DNA of 64,000 bases from Clostridiales bacterium (GCA_021203365.1 JAJQBI010000084.1:18930-82929); one strand, 5' to 3'. Counted from the stretch's first letter, positions 17,446-27,234 are shown. Notes: a model not told the origin generated them from the letters alone. Numbers and translations: made by a program.

Positions 17446-17494
17446 GTTCTTTCTCCTTCTTACATTCTGTACAGCTCTTACATTAAACAGGAGT

Positions 17495-17552
17495 CCGAAA
17501 CAACTGAAAAAACCGCTTCCCGCCGGGGACACGGGCTTTTCAGTGGTCTCGG
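17495..17552 (-). promoter_or_regulatory. Long hairpin in pnp leader
   Basis: Minus strand: CCGAGACCACTGAAAA pairs with TTTTCAGTTGTTTCGG across a GC-rich interior. It sits 50 bp before the pnp start. In E. coli the pnp leader hairpin is cut by RNase III and mediates autocontrol; a similar role here is inference from position and shape. Confidence 0.65.
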
Positions 17553-17613
17553 AAATAGCTCCTGCCATGTAGTGACGCAGTCCCGGAAAATAAAGTATGC
17601 GCATACAACAAAC

Positions 17614-17638
17614 GGGGACGGATGGATCATCCGCCCCC
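17614..17638 (-). terminator. Terminator-like hairpin after rpsO
   Basis: Minus strand GGGGGCGGATG, ATC loop, CATCCGTCCCC, followed by GTTTGTTG, 15 bp past the rpsO stop. Confidence 0.65.
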
Positions 17639-17652
17639 AATCCGCATACCAA

Positions 17653-17919
17653 TTATTTTCTCAGGCCTAATTTTTCAATCAGTGCACGGTATCTCTCGAT
17701 ATCTGTTTTTTTAAGATAAGCCAGCAGTCCGCGTCTCTGACCAACCATCTTGAGCAGTCCGCGTCTGGAATGATGATCCTTGTGGTGTACCTTCAGATGC
17801 TCGGTGAGCTCCTGGATCCTGGCGGTGAGGATTGCGATCTGCACCTCCGGTGAACCGGTGTCTCCCTCGCTCCGGGCATATTCCTTCATGATGGCTGCTT
17901 TCTTCTCCTTTGAAATCAT
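17653..17919 (-). CDS. rpsO: Ribosomal protein S15
   Basis: Primary binder of the 16S rRNA central domain. The 88 residues match S15 throughout: [17 protein letters not shown] near residue 20 and [19 protein letters not shown] near 45. AAGGAGG precedes the ATG. The leader of about 95 nt between the promoter and the start contains short GC-rich complementary stretches; S15 autoregulation through such leaders is known in several bacteria, but no specific known motif was identified. Confidence 0.98.
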   Translation of the reverse strand: MISKEKKAAIMKEYARSEGDTGSPEVQIAILTARIQELTEHLKVHHKDHHSRRGLLKMVGQRRGLLAYLKKTDIERYRALIEKLGLRK

Positions 17920-18017
17920 CTTTGATTTCCTCCTTAATTTTATTTAAACGCCAGATATTAGGAGGCGGTCGGAGTGTCCGCTCTCTGAATACAGGCTATG
18001 GTATTTATACCGGAAAC

Positions 18018-18047
18018 AGTATAGCACAGAGCCGCTTGCTTTGTAAA
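18018..18047 (-). promoter_or_regulatory. Promoter of rpsO-pnp
   Basis: Minus-strand TTTACA (18047-18042), 18-bp spacer, TATACT (18023-18018), located just past the ribF stop. Confidence 0.7.
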
Positions 18048-18060
18048 CTGTTTTTTTCAC

Positions 18061-18960
18061 TTATTCCCGGCAGGCCAAAAAGAACTCTCTGCCTTTTTCC
18101 GCGTCCGAAAGAAGCTGCGCCCGCAGGGCCTCCAGGGAGGGAAATTTCTGTTCCGGGCGCTGGAAATGTCTGAATTCCACGGTACACTCCCGGCCGTACA
18201 GATCCTCGTCGCAGTCAAAGAGATAGGTCTCCACGCCCAGAAATTTCTCCCCCACAGTGGGCTTGTAGCCCACATTGGTAATTCCGGGAAAACTTCGGTC
18301 CCCGAAATGGGAAACGGTGACGTATACTCCGTTGGGAGGCATAAGCTTTTCCTCCGGAGGGATGAGATTCACCGTGGGAAGGAGGACCCTGTGGCCCATT
18401 CCGCGGCCATGGGCCACCGTCCCGGTCACAAAAAAATCCCTTCCCAGAAGTTCGCTGACCTTTTCCATATTTCCCCGCCTCAGCTCTTCCCGGATATAGG
18501 TACTGCTGATCTTCCTGCGGCCGCTCATGGCCTTTGGAAGAACATCCGTGTGAAATCCGTATTTTTCCCCAAGAGAGGCAAGAAGGCGGGGATCTCCCTT
18601 TCGCTCAAAGCCAAAACGGAAATCCTCCCCCACCGCCACATAGGACGCGGACAGATCCCCCACCAGGATCTCCTGTACAAAGGTCTCCGCCTTCATGTGC
18701 CGGATCCGGTCGCTTAAGGGACATTCCAGAAAAATGTCCACCCCCAGCTCTTCCAGCAGAGTGCGGCGCTCCTCCCCGGAGAGGATCATACGGCTGTTTA
18801 TGGAGAAGGCAAAAAGGACGGCGGCAAGTCCCTCTTCCTTCTGTCTAAGGATGCGGTCCACAAGGGTGCGGTGCCCCCGGTGGATCCCGTCAAATTTTCC
18901 CAGAGTCACCGCGCTCCCGGGGAATCTGGGAAATTCATCTTCAATCTTCAGATATTCCAT
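18061..18960 (-). CDS. ribF: Bifunctional riboflavin kinase / FAD synthetase
   Basis: Makes FMN and then FAD from riboflavin. The 299 residues have the N-terminal adenylyltransferase domain (TLGKFDGIHRGHRTLV, later ISSTYIREEL) and the C-terminal flavokinase domain (GTVAHGRGMGHRVLLPTVNL, GITNVGYKPTVG). The ATG at 18960 follows GGGAG with 5-nt spacing and leaves 20 bp after truB; upstream in-frame starts at 18972 and 19029 are less likely, the latter overlapping truB. It is the last gene of the rimP-ribF operon. Confidence 0.95.
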   Translation of the reverse strand: MEYLKIEDEFPRFPGSAVTLGKFDGIHRGHRTLVDRILRQKEEGLAAVLFAFSINSRMILSGEERRTLLEELGVDIFLECPLSDRIRHMKAETFVQEILVGDLSASYVAVGEDFRFGFERKGDPRLLASLGEKYGFHTDVLPKAMSGRRKISSTYIREELRRGNMEKVSELLGRDFFVTGTVAHGRGMGHRVLLPTVNLIPPEEKLMPPNGVYVTVSHFGDRSFPGITNVGYKPTVGEKFLGVETYLFDCDEDLYGRECTVEFRHFQRPEQKFPSLEALRAQLLSDAEKGREFFLACRE

Positions 18961-18980
18961 ATTGGCTCCCATCTCCCCCT

Positions 18981-19886
18981 TTATGGAAAGATTTTTACCG
19001 GACAGTACAGCTGCCGGCTGTCCTTCCACTGGTACAGGCCCTTCAGTCTGTGATCGCTGAAATACATCCGTACCAGGCCGTTTTTTTCTCCGCCGGAAAC
19101 CAGCGGTTCAGGCAGAGGATTGCCGTTGGCCAGAAGACGGTTTCCCCTCTCCAGGACAGACAGAGCCGGATAATCGGCCAGCACATCCTCAATCCCGAGG
19201 ATCATCCCTGAAACACTGCCGTCCCGGGCCGCCGCCTCCACCTGAGAAAGAGAGTAGCTCTTCTCCAGGGTAAAGCTTCCGGATCGGGTGCGCACAAGGG
19301 ACGCCATACATCCGCCGCAGCCAAGTCTTTCCCCGATGTCATGGCACAGGGTGCGGATATAAGTCCCCCGGCTGCAGCGGACGTAAAGAGGGATCCCGGA
19401 CAGATCCAGAACCGGATCCTCCCCGGAAATTCTCAGCTCATGAAAGGTCACCGGACGGGGCTTCCGATCCACGGTTTTTCCCTCTCTGGCCAGCTCATAA
19501 AGCCGGCGCCCGCCCACCCTGACCGCGGAATACATGGGCGGGATCTGCTGCTGCTCTCCCAGAAAGCCGGCAAGCACCCCTTCCAGCTGCTCCCGGGTCA
19601 CCTCCGGCGTCTGCCGCCGAAGGACCTCTCCGGTCAGATCCTGGGTATCGGTGGTAATCCCCAGACACAGGACCGCCTCATAGGTTTTTTCTTTGTCCGT
19701 CAGGAGCTCGCACAGACGGGTGGCGCTTCCCAGCGCCACCGGAAGGACTCCCTCCGCCTCCGGGTCCAGAGTGCCCGTGTGGCCGATTTTTTTCATGTGA
19801 AGGATCCCCCGAAGCCGGGCCACCACATCATGGGAGGTCCAGCCCTTTTCCTTCCGGATCACAAGAATTCCGTCCATCTCACTCAT
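18981..19886 (-). CDS. truB: tRNA pseudouridine-55 synthase TruB
   Basis: Forms pseudouridine 55 in the T-loop of tRNAs. The 301 residues contain the catalytic block HTGTLDPEAEGVLPV with its nucleophilic Asp, KTYEAVLCLGITTDTQD and the RCSRGTYIRTLCHDIG motif. The start at 19886 (MSEMDGIL) overlaps the nrnA stop by 8 bp; MDGIL at 19877 is an alternative. The overlap points to translational coupling with nrnA. Confidence 0.95.
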   Translation of the reverse strand: MSEMDGILVIRKEKGWTSHDVVARLRGILHMKKIGHTGTLDPEAEGVLPVALGSATRLCELLTDKEKTYEAVLCLGITTDTQDLTGEVLRRQTPEVTREQLEGVLAGFLGEQQQIPPMYSAVRVGGRRLYELAREGKTVDRKPRPVTFHELRISGEDPVLDLSGIPLYVRCSRGTYIRTLCHDIGERLGCGGCMASLVRTRSGSFTLEKSYSLSQVEAAARDGSVSGMILGIEDVLADYPALSVLERGNRLLANGNPLPEPLVSGGEKNGLVRMYFSDHRLKGLYQWKDSRQLYCPVKIFP

Positions 19887-20847
19887 TTTCTTCCATTTCC
19901 TGCTGCTGTTTTTCAATCTGCGCGGTCAGGTTGTTCACCACATCGTACATGGAACCGGCCATCTCACAGCCCGCGGCGCGGGTGTGTCCCCCGCCTCCGA
20001 AAAAGACAGCCACCCGGTTCACATTCAGATTTCCGTTGGAGCGCAGCGAAACCTTAAACACCTGGGTCTTCAGCTCATAGAGAAAGATCGCCACGTCCAC
20101 CCCTGCTGTCAGACGGAGCTGACTTACGATTCCGTCCAGGTCCACGCCCGTGACCCTGTAAAAATCCATATCCTTCTTCTTCAGATAACCTACGATCACC
20201 CGGCCGTCCTGAAGCAGAATGCTCTCTGTCAGCACCCGGCCCATTACCTGATTCTGGATATAGGTTTTCTGAAAAAAGGATTCATCTACAATCCGGCTGA
20301 AATCAAATCCGGTTTTCATCAGTTCCCCGGCGATGCGCATGGTTTCCGGAGTAGTGCAGGAATACTGGAAAACACCGGTGTCATGGATAATTCCCGTGTA
20401 AATCGCCGTGGCAACGCCGCGGTCCACCTTATCCGGGTCCAGAAGTCCGTACAGCACCTCACTGGCAGAACTGGCTTCCGGAAGGATGTGGTTCACATCC
20501 GCAAAGCCCGGGTTGCTCACATGATGGTCTATACAGGCGGTCCTTTTCGCCGCGCCAAAATACCGGCCGGCCACCGCGATCCGATCCTTTGTACTCACAT
20601 CACAGGTGATAAAAAGATCGTAAGCCTTTTCGCCTTCCGCCTTTGTTTTCACCTGATCCATATGCTCCAGGTATCCGAATACAGGCTTTGGACTTTCCAT
20701 ATAGATATCCGCCTGAATTTCCGGAAACCAGTGACGGATATAGAGATACAGCCCCATACAGGAGCCTACACTGTCTCCGTCCGGGCGTATATGACCCGCG
20801 ATTCCCAGAGTTCTGACACCATCCAGTAATTCCGCTATGTTTTTCAC
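19879..20847 (-). CDS. nrnA: Bifunctional oligoribonuclease / pAp phosphatase NrnA
   Basis: DHH/DHHA1 phosphoesterase that removes nano-RNA dinucleotides and hydrolyses 3'-phosphoadenosine 5'-phosphate. The 322 residues have GHIRPDGDSVGS (motif I, metal-binding Asp pair), ITCDVSTKDR (II), DHHVSNPGFAD (III) and the C-terminal GGGHTRAAGCEM. The start is a GTG at 20847 after GAGGTGA. Position between rbfA and truB is conserved in Firmicutes. Confidence 0.94.
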   Translation of the reverse strand: MKNIAELLDGVRTLGIAGHIRPDGDSVGSCMGLYLYIRHWFPEIQADIYMESPKPVFGYLEHMDQVKTKAEGEKAYDLFITCDVSTKDRIAVAGRYFGAAKRTACIDHHVSNPGFADVNHILPEASSASEVLYGLLDPDKVDRGVATAIYTGIIHDTGVFQYSCTTPETMRIAGELMKTGFDFSRIVDESFFQKTYIQNQVMGRVLTESILLQDGRVIVGYLKKKDMDFYRVTGVDLDGIVSQLRLTAGVDVAIFLYELKTQVFKVSLRSNGNLNVNRVAVFFGGGGHTRAAGCEMAGSMYDVVNNLTAQIEKQQQEMEENE

Positions 20848-20931
20848 GCCTTCACCTCTCTGTCTGAATTTCCCCGGAGGGCGGCGCAGGATTCCCGTAC
20901 CGTCCCCCGGCAGTTCCCCCGGCGTCCGGCC

Positions 20932-21291
20932 TCAGGCCCCGCCGCCGGTCACCTCATCGATTTTTCGGGTCATATTCACACCGTACTCAATGGATTCGTC
21001 CGGAATAAAACGGATCTCCGGCGTGTGGCGAAGATTCAGGTTCTTCGCCAGCTGGCGCCGGATGTAGCCCTCGGCGCGCTTTAATCCTTCCACAGTCGCC
21101 TCCCGGGCTTCCCGGTCCCCCAGCACACTGATATACGCCTTACAGGTTTTCAGATCCGGAGCCACCTCCACCGCCATGACAGAAGTCATGGGGTGAATGC
21201 GCGGATCCTTGATCTCATCGTGGATGATCGCGCTGAGCTCCTTTCGGACTTCCCCGTTGATCCGCGTGTTCTTAATGCTGTTTTTCCTCAT
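20932..21291 (-). CDS. rbfA: Ribosome-binding factor A
   Basis: 30S maturation factor binding near helix 1 of 16S rRNA. The 119-residue KH-like protein has EVRKELSAIIHDEIKDPRI and the middle block TCKAYISVLGDREA. It starts 11 bp after infB, in the expected order, and is followed by an 84-bp spacer before nrnA. Confidence 0.95.
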   Translation of the reverse strand: MRKNSIKNTRINGEVRKELSAIIHDEIKDPRIHPMTSVMAVEVAPDLKTCKAYISVLGDREAREATVEGLKRAEGYIRRQLAKNLNLRHTPEIRFIPDESIEYGVNMTRKIDEVTGGGA

Positions 21292-21302
21292 AAAACACCT
21301 TT

Positions 21303-24300
21303 CTATCTGGGTACCTCAACCATAATATAGGCCTCGACCTGATCCTCTTCCTTTACATCGTTGAAATCGGCAAATACAAGACCGCACTCATAGCCTGCCC
21401 GAACTTCCTTCACATCATCCTTAAATCTCTTAAGAGATGCCAGCTCGCCCTCATAAACCAGCTCGCCTTCTCTGGTGATCCGGATCTTGCTGTTTCTCTG
21501 GAACACACCATCCATCACATAGCTTCCCGCGATGGTTCCCACGCCGGAGGCCTTAAACAGCTGGCGCACTTCGCCGTGTCCGATCACCTTTTCCTCAAAG
21601 ACAGGATCCAGCATGCCCTTCATGGCGGATTCCACATCCTCGATGGCCTGGTAGATTACCTTATACAGACGCAGGTCTACCTTTTCCTGCTCCGCCAGCT
21701 GCTTCGCCAGCGCGTCCGGACGAACGTTAAAGCCAATGACAATGGCATTGGAGGTCGCCGCCAGACTTACGTCGGACTCATTAATGGCGCCCACGCCTCC
21801 GTGGATCACCCGCACCACAACCTCTTCGTTGGAAAGCTTTTCAAGGCTCTGACGCACGGCCTCCACAGAGCCCTGCACATCCGCCTTCACCACAATGGGC
21901 AGCTCCTTCAGATTGCTAGCCTGAATCTGATCAAAGAGGTTATCCAGAGAAAGCTTGCCCCGGGTCTCCTCCAGAAGATGGCTCTTGTTTTCCGAGACAA
22001 AGGCTGCCGCAAAGTTTTTGGCCTCCTTGTCACTGTCAAAGGACATAATGATCTCGCCCGCGTTAGGCACATCTCCCAGTCCCAGAATCTCCACCGGGGT
22101 AGAGGGAAGCGCCTCTTTTACCCGGCGTCCCTTGTCGTCCATCATGGCACGCACCTTGCCGCTGCAGGCTCCCGCCGCAATAAAGTCACCCACGTGAAGG
22201 GTTCCCTTCTGCACCAGGATTGTGGCCACCGGACCCTTGCCCTTGTCAAGCTGTGCCTCGATCACCAGGCCTCTGGCCGCCCGCCCTGGATTGGCCTTCA
22301 GCTCGCTGACCTCGGCGGTAAGCAGAATCATCTCCAGAAGGGTATCGATTCCCTCCCCGGTCTTCGCGGATACCGGTACAAATACGGTACTGCCGCCCCA
22401 GTCCTCAGGGATCAGACCCTGTTCCGAGAGCTCCTGTTTCACTCTCTCCACATTGGCATTGGGTTTGTCAATCTTATTGATGGCCACGATGATCTCTACG
22501 CCCGCCGCTCTGGCGTGGCTGATGGCCTCCACGGTCTGAGGCATAACGCCGTCGTCTGCGGCCACCACAAGAACAGCGATATCCGTGGCGTTGGCGCCGC
22601 GCATACGCATGGCGGTGAAGGCCTCATGTCCCGGGGTATCCAGGAAGGTAATGGTCTGATTGTTGATCCGAACCACGGATGCGCCGATATGCTGCGTAAT
22701 TCCGCCGGCCTCGCCCCGGGTCACGTTTGTCTTGCGGATCGCGTCCAGAAGGGAGGTTTTTCCATGATCCACATGGCCCATGACACAGACCACCGGAGGT
22801 CTGGATACCATCAGGGATTCGTCCTCCTCCGCTTCTTTGAGAAGCTCCGCGATCACATCCACCTTTTCTTCCTGTTCAGCTACAATGTCATAATCAAGGG
22901 CAATCTCCTGCGCCTTCTCAAAATCAATCTCCTGGTTCACCGTCACCATGATCCCCTGCATAAACAGCTTCTTCACGATCACGGCAGGCTGCATCTTCAT
23001 GGCCTCCGCCAGCTCGCGGATGGTCAGCTTCTCCGGAAGGGTAATCTCCTTGATCTCCGGCTTCTTCTCCTCCTGCTTTGGCTGTACGGAAGGCTTCTGC
23101 AGAGCTTTAGGAAGTCTGGATGTCTGACGGGAGCTGTTCTGGTTCGGACGGCGTCCGCCGTTTCCGGTTTTCTCAAAGTCTTTCTTTTTATTCTTATTCT
23201 CTCTGTCCCGCTCTCTCTTGCTGTCCTTGGACGTCTTGGAAAGCTCTGTGCCGTAGGAGGAATCCCCGACCGGACTTCTTCTGGCCGCTCCGGGGCGTGC
23301 TCCCGGACGGTTCTGGCCGCCGCCAAAGCGGCTGTCGCCTCTTTCATTTCTTCCGTCAGAACGGCTTCCCTGGGGTCTGCCCTCAGAGCGGAAGCCCTGG
23401 CCTCCCTGGCTTCTTCCCTCGGAGCGGAAGCCCTGGCCTCCCTGGCCTCTTCCCTCGGAGCGGAAGCCCTGGCCTCCCTGGCTTCTTCCCTCGGAGCGGA
23501 AGCTCTGGCCTCCCTGGCTTCTTCCTTCGGAGCGGAAGTTCTGGCCTCCCTGGCCGGATCTGGACGGGCGTCCTTCTCCCTGACGTCCTGTGCGGCTGTC
23601 ACGGTTCTCGCGGTTTCCGACCGTGCCCCGACCAGTCTCATTCTGGCGGGTGCCGCGGTTTTCTCCCTGGCGGAAGCTGCGGCTGCCATCTCCCTGGCGT
23701 CCTGCGCGGGCTCCTCCCTCGGAATTCCCTCCCTGGCGGAAGGACCGGTCGGTGCCCCGGCGCTCTGGGCGGCCGTCCCGGTTCTCACGATTCTCACGAC
23801 TTCCGGTCAGAGTCCGGCTGCCCGGGCGGCCGGCGGATCCGTCCTGGGTGCTCCCGGAAGAACGGCCTCCCGCACTCTGGGCACGCCGGCCCTCACCGTC
23901 CCCGACAGGGCCGGCTCCCTCCGGACTGTTCCCGGTTCCACGTCCTGCCTGAGCGTTTCCGCCTGAAGCCGCAGCTTTCTCTCCGGCCGCCTGGATATTT
24001 CCCCGGGCCGCTCCGCCTGCCGGAGTGCTTCCGGTTCCGCGTCCTCCCTGGGCACCGGCCTCAGAAGCCGCTGCGGCAGAAACACCCTCGTTTCCACGAT
24101 TTCCCTGCACAGCTGCGGTTTTCTCCGCGGTCCCCTGGATATTTCCGGGCGCGGAACTGCCCTGGACTGCCGCCTTTTTCATTCCGGCCGTGCTTCCGGT
24201 TTCCCGCTTTTCCTGAATGCTTTCGCCGGAAGCGCCCACGGTTCCCGCCGGACGAGCCGTCTGTGCGCCTCCCCGGAGGACTCCGGAAGCCCCGGCGGCA

Positions 24301-24710
24301 CTGCCGGCCGCGCTGCGGGGTCTTTCCCCGGGCTTTAACGCCTGCCGGTCCCTGGGAGCGGGACGGTTTCCTCTCTTCTCCCCGGAGGGCCGTCTTCTGC
24401 CCTTTCCTCCATCACTGGCATTCTGCGCGTGATAGACACGGATAATATTTTTTTTCTTTTTCGGTGCTTCAGCCTTCCCCGCCTCCGCGTTTACCGCCTG
24501 TGTCTTTTCTTCTGTTTTTGGGGTATCCAACTTGTTAACTTGCTCCTTTCCCGATTTCCTGAATTCTTTTCTCGCCATGGCGACATGGGCGTCCTCAAGC
24601 TGTGTCATGTGACTTTTTACATCCACGCCCTTCGCCTTCAAAAACTCCATAACCTCTTTATTCTGCCTGCCAAGCTCCTTCGCAAGCTCATGCACTCTGA
24701 CTTTATCCAC
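21303..24710 (-). CDS. infB: Translation initiation factor IF-2
   Basis: GTPase that brings fMet-tRNA to the 30S subunit. The 1135 residues are long for the family because of a disordered Gly/Arg/Ser/Gln-rich region at about 90-530. The N-terminal IF2N motif ([23 protein letters not shown]... in two pieces) and a second IF2N near residue 570 flank it. The G domain has GHVDHGKT (645-652), the DTPGHEAF switch and NKIDK; C-terminal domains follow. The start is a GTG at 24710 after AAGGAGG with 8-nt spacing. The linker includes five tandem 36-bp repeats. Confidence 0.97.
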   Translation of the reverse strand: MDKVRVHELAKELGRQNKEVMEFLKAKGVDVKSHMTQLEDAHVAMARKEFRKSGKEQVNKLDTPKTEEKTQAVNAEAGKAEAPKKKKNIIRVYHAQNASDGGKGRRRPSGEKRGNRPAPRDRQALKPGERPRSAAGSAAGASGVLRGGAQTARPAGTVGASGESIQEKRETGSTAGMKKAAVQGSSAPGNIQGTAEKTAAVQGNRGNEGVSAAAASEAGAQGGRGTGSTPAGGAARGNIQAAGEKAAASGGNAQAGRGTGNSPEGAGPVGDGEGRRAQSAGGRSSGSTQDGSAGRPGSRTLTGSRENRENRDGRPERRGTDRSFRQGGNSEGGARAGRQGDGSRSFRQGENRGTRQNETGRGTVGNRENRDSRTGRQGEGRPSRSGQGGQNFRSEGRSQGGQSFRSEGRSQGGQGFRSEGRGQGGQGFRSEGRSQGGQGFRSEGRPQGSRSDGRNERGDSRFGGGQNRPGARPGAARRSPVGDSSYGTELSKTSKDSKRERDRENKNKKKDFEKTGNGGRRPNQNSSRQTSRLPKALQKPSVQPKQEEKKPEIKEITLPEKLTIRELAEAMKMQPAVIVKKLFMQGIMVTVNQEIDFEKAQEIALDYDIVAEQEEKVDVIAELLKEAEEDESLMVSRPPVVCVMGHVDHGKTSLLDAIRKTNVTRGEAGGITQHIGASVVRINNQTITFLDTPGHEAFTAMRMRGANATDIAVLVVAADDGVMPQTVEAISHARAAGVEIIVAINKIDKPNANVERVKQELSEQGLIPEDWGGSTVFVPVSAKTGEGIDTLLEMILLTAEVSELKANPGRAARGLVIEAQLDKGKGPVATILVQKGTLHVGDFIAAGACSGKVRAMMDDKGRRVKEALPSTPVEILGLGDVPNAGEIIMSFDSDKEAKNFAAAFVSENKSHLLEETRGKLSLDNLFDQIQASNLKELPIVVKADVQGSVEAVRQSLEKLSNEEVVVRVIHGGVGAINESDVSLAATSNAIVIGFNVRPDALAKQLAEQEKVDLRLYKVIYQAIEDVESAMKGMLDPVFEEKVIGHGEVRQLFKASGVGTIAGSYVMDGVFQRNSKIRITREGELVYEGELASLKRFKDDVKEVRAGYECGLVFADFNDVKEEDQVEAYIMVEVPR
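23386..23565 (-). repeat. Five tandem 36-bp repeats inside infB
   Basis: Unit starts recur every 36 bp (23386, 23422, 23458, 23494, 23530), encoding a 12-residue unit close to [12 protein letters not shown]. Unit-to-unit identity is very high, so copy number is probably changeable without loss of frame. Confidence 0.9.
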
Positions 24711-24790
24711 CTGTCATACCTCCTTTAAGCCTGCCGGAGTCACGGCAGACACCTGTGGCAGCTTCAACTGTCAACAACGTTCCCGTCTTT

Positions 24791-25114
24791 TCAAGTACCG
24801 TCCGCGCGGCTCTTTTCCAGCTCCCGGACAACCGCCTGCGCCAAACCCGGATCCTGCACCGCAAGGCCTGCACGAAATTCTTTCCCCACAGCCCTGCCAA
24901 GGTTTTCCCGGTCAGAAATAAAATACAGGGGTACCTGGTAATACGCGCACATGTCCCGGAAGCTCTTCTTCGTATTCTCCGAAGCGTCCCCGGCCGCCAG
25001 AACCAGGCAGGCCTTCCCGCTCTTCACCGCCTTTTCCGTGGAAAACTCGCCGCTTACGACCTTCCCCGCCCTGGCGGCAAGGCCTACGAGAGACAGTACC
25101 TTATCCCTTTTCAA
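24791..25114 (-). CDS. YlxQ, L7Ae-family RNA-binding protein
   Basis: Small L7Ae/L30e/S12e/Gadd45-type protein expected to bind kink-turn RNA. The 107 residues have the family start KVLSLVGLAARAGKVVSGE and the LVLAAGDASENTKKSF block. The start appears to be TTG at 25114, with GGAG 8 nt upstream, inside the end of rnpM (14-bp overlap). Its place between rnpM and infB is universal in Firmicutes. Confidence 0.88.
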   Translation of the reverse strand: MKRDKVLSLVGLAARAGKVVSGEFSTEKAVKSGKACLVLAAGDASENTKKSFRDMCAYYQVPLYFISDRENLGRAVGKEFRAGLAVQDPGLAQAVVRELEKSRADGT

Positions 25115-25379
25115 GCTTTTCCATCTCCTCCTTCAGCGTCTGCCAGACCTCACCTGGAATCGCCATCTTCAGCGACCTCTCCAGTCCGCGGTTTTTCCTG
25201 GCCTTCTCCAGACATTCCGGGGAAAAACACAGATAGGCGCCCCGCCCGTTTTTCTTTCCCGTAGTATCCAGAACAATGGTGTCCTCCGGCGTCCGCAGAA
25301 CCCGGAGCATTTCCTTTTTATTCCTCATTTCCCTGCAGCCTGTACACTGACGCATGGGAATCTTTTTTCCCGTTTTCAT
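25101..25379 (-). CDS. rnpM: RNase P modulator RnpM (YlxR)
   Basis: Small RNA-binding protein of the YlxR family; B. subtilis RnpM binds RNase P RNA and lowers its activity. The 92 residues show MRQCTGCREMRNKKEMLRV, GRGAYLC and the CLEKARKNRGLERSL helix. The Cys pair CTGC and a third Cys (YLC) are conserved. The ATG overlaps the nusA stop (ATGA), so the genes are coupled. Confidence 0.93.
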   Translation of the reverse strand: MKTGKKIPMRQCTGCREMRNKKEMLRVLRTPEDTIVLDTTGKKNGRGAYLCFSPECLEKARKNRGLERSLKMAIPGEVWQTLKEEMEKLEKG

Positions 25380-26629
25380 ATTTCCCGCTCATCTCCGGCA
25401 GGTGATTCCTCTGCCTCTCCATATCCGGCTGAATTCTCCGCACCCTCCGGCGGATAATCTCCCTCCGGCTGCGGGTATTCCCCGGATTCCTCCCAGGAAT
25501 AGGAATCCTCATACTCTTCCCCGTATCCGTCCTCCGGATCATACTCCTCGTCGTACTCGTCGTCCTCATAGAAATCCTCGTCCAGATCCCCGGCCTCATT
25601 GGCCTGGGTCTCACTCTTGATATCAATCTTAAATCCGGTCAGACGGGCGGCCAGGCGGGCGTTCTGGCCCTCCTTGCCGATGGCGAGGGAGAGCTGATAA
25701 TCCGGAACCACCACAAGGGCGCTCTTCTCATCCGGGTCCGCCATAACGGCGATCACCTTTGCCGGACTCAGGGCGTTCTCAATGAGAATGGCCGGGTTCT
25801 CATCCCAGTTAATGATGTCGATCTTCTCTCCGCGAAGCTCTTCCACCACGGCGCCCACACGGGCTCCGTTCATACCCACGCAGGCTCCCACCGCGTCCAC
25901 ATCCGGATCATTGCTCCACACCGCGATCTTGGTGCGGGAGCCTGCCTCCCTGGCGATGCTCCGGATCTCCACGGTTCCGTCCCGGACCTCCGCCACCTCG
26001 GATTCAAACAGCCGTTTCACAAGACCCGGATGGGTGCGGGATACCAGAATGCGGGGACCCTTGGGGGTATCCTTAACTTCCAGAATGTAAACCTTAATGC
26101 GCTCTGTCGGGCGGAAGGTCTCCCCCTTCACCTGCTCATTTTCACTCAAAACAGCGTCTGCCTTGCCCAGATTGATGCTCACATTCTTCCCGTTCACTCT
26201 CTGAACGATTCCGGTGACGACTTCCTTCTCAATTCCATAATACTGATCGTAGAGGACTCTGCGCTCCTCCTCCCGGATCTTCTGGAGGATCACGTTCTTA
26301 GCATTCTGAGTAGCGATCCGCCCGAACTGTTTGGACTGTATCTCTACCTTGACCACATCCCCGATCTGCGCGCCGCTGCTGATCTTCCGGGCATTTTCCA
26401 GAGAAATCTCCAGCGCCGGGTCCTCAGGACATTCCACCACAGTCCGGTCCGCGTACACGGAAAAATCGCAGCTTTCCGGGTCAATCGTCACATGTACGTT
26501 GTCCGCCTTCCCGAAATGATTCTTGCATGCCTGGATCAGGGACTGCTCGATGGCTTCCAGCAGGGTGTCCTTACTGATGCTTTTTTCTTTTTCCAGCAGG
26601 TCCAGCGCTTCCTTTAACTCTCTGCTCAT
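25376..26629 (-). CDS. nusA: Transcription termination/antitermination factor NusA
   Basis: RNA-polymerase-binding factor controlling pausing and termination. The 417 residues contain the N-terminal RNAP-binding domain (to about 125), an S1 domain (VTGIVQRVNGKNVSINLG) and two KH domains (VGACVGMNGARVGAVVEEL; LAIGKEGQNARLAARLTG). A strongly acidic tail of about 75 residues rich in Asp, Glu and Tyr follows, unlike the short end of B. subtilis NusA. The ATG at 26629 is preferred to an upstream in-frame start because the family begins here. It follows rimP. Confidence 0.96.
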   Translation of the reverse strand: MSRELKEALDLLEKEKSISKDTLLEAIEQSLIQACKNHFGKADNVHVTIDPESCDFSVYADRTVVECPEDPALEISLENARKISSGAQIGDVVKVEIQSKQFGRIATQNAKNVILQKIREEERRVLYDQYYGIEKEVVTGIVQRVNGKNVSINLGKADAVLSENEQVKGETFRPTERIKVYILEVKDTPKGPRILVSRTHPGLVKRLFESEVAEVRDGTVEIRSIAREAGSRTKIAVWSNDPDVDAVGACVGMNGARVGAVVEELRGEKIDIINWDENPAILIENALSPAKVIAVMADPDEKSALVVVPDYQLSLAIGKEGQNARLAARLTGFKIDIKSETQANEAGDLDEDFYEDDEYDEEYDPEDGYGEEYEDSYSWEESGEYPQPEGDYPPEGAENSAGYGEAEESPAGDEREI

Positions 26630-26654
26630 TGTTTTTTCTCTTCCTCCTGATTTG

Positions 26655-27119
26655 TTAAAACTCAACTGCCAGACGAATCAGGGCAATCTCTTTTTTCTCA
26701 AAGATCTGTTCTTTGCCCTCTGTCTCAATCGTCACACTGTTACTATCATATGCTGTCAAAACACCGCAGAACTCTTTTTGTTTTTCAATGGGCCGGTAGG
26801 TGCGGATCTCCACCGCTTTTCCAACGCTTCGCGCAAAATCCTTCTCTTTTTTCAGAGGGCGGTCCAGCCCCGGAGAGCTGATCTCCATCACATAGCTGTC
26901 CTCAATAAAATCCTCCTCATCCAGCCGGTCGCTGAATACGCGGCTTACCGCCTCGCAGTCGTTGACGGTGATGCCGCCGGGTTTGTCAATGTAGCCCCGG
27001 AGATACCAGTTTCCGGCCTCCTTCACATATTCCACATCCACCAGCTCAAATCCCTGCTCTTCCACGATCGGGGAAAGGAGTTTTTCCGCCCTGTGCTCAT
27101 ACTCTTCTCGTCTGCTCAT
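26655..27119 (-). CDS. rimP: Ribosome maturation factor RimP
   Basis: Needed for 30S subunit maturation. The 154 residues have the N-terminal alpha/beta domain (GFELVDVEYVKEAGNWYLRGYID, VMEISSPGLDRPL) and an SH3-like C-terminal domain. The ATG at 27119 follows AGGTGG with 5-nt spacing. It is the first gene of the rimP-nusA-rnpM-ylxQ-infB-rbfA-nrnA-truB-ribF operon. Confidence 0.95.
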   Translation of the reverse strand: MSRREEYEHRAEKLLSPIVEEQGFELVDVEYVKEAGNWYLRGYIDKPGGITVNDCEAVSRVFSDRLDEEDFIEDSYVMEISSPGLDRPLKKEKDFARSVGKAVEIRTYRPIEKQKEFCGVLTAYDSNSVTIETEGKEQIFEKKEIALIRLAVEF

Positions 27120-27153
27120 TTTCCCACCTGCCTTTCCTTTTCTCCACAAACGG

Positions 27154-27181
27154 ATAGGAGCGGGCTCTCGCCCACTCCTAT
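27154..27181 (-). promoter_or_regulatory. Leader hairpin upstream of rimP
   Basis: Perfect 12-bp stem apart from one wobble-type position: ATAGGAGTGGGC, GAGA loop, GCCCGCTCCTAT, 35 nt before the rimP start. A GC-rich hairpin in this position is common before rimP in Firmicutes and may be a NusA-responsive attenuator; the role is inference. Confidence 0.65.
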
Positions 27182-27205
27182 GTCATCAAGTTCTAAGTTT
27201 TATTC

Positions 27206-27234
27206 ATTGTAGCACCGCAGAATCTGAAATGCAA
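27206..27234 (-). promoter_or_regulatory. Promoter of the rimP-nusA-infB operon
   Basis: Minus-strand TTGCAT (27234-27229), 17-bp spacer, TACAAT (27211-27206). Confidence 0.75.

Noticed and set aside
23386..23565. Regular 36-bp repeats suggesting a CRISPR array
   Set aside because: Units are directly adjacent with no unique spacers and encode an in-frame IF-2 linker; no cas genes nearby.
21576..23966. 796-codon plus-strand open frame, and a second frame of 441 codons overlapping it
   Set aside because: Antisense shadows of infB; GC-rich codon bias opens the opposite frames. No ribosome-binding site and no family features, while infB on the minus strand is certain.
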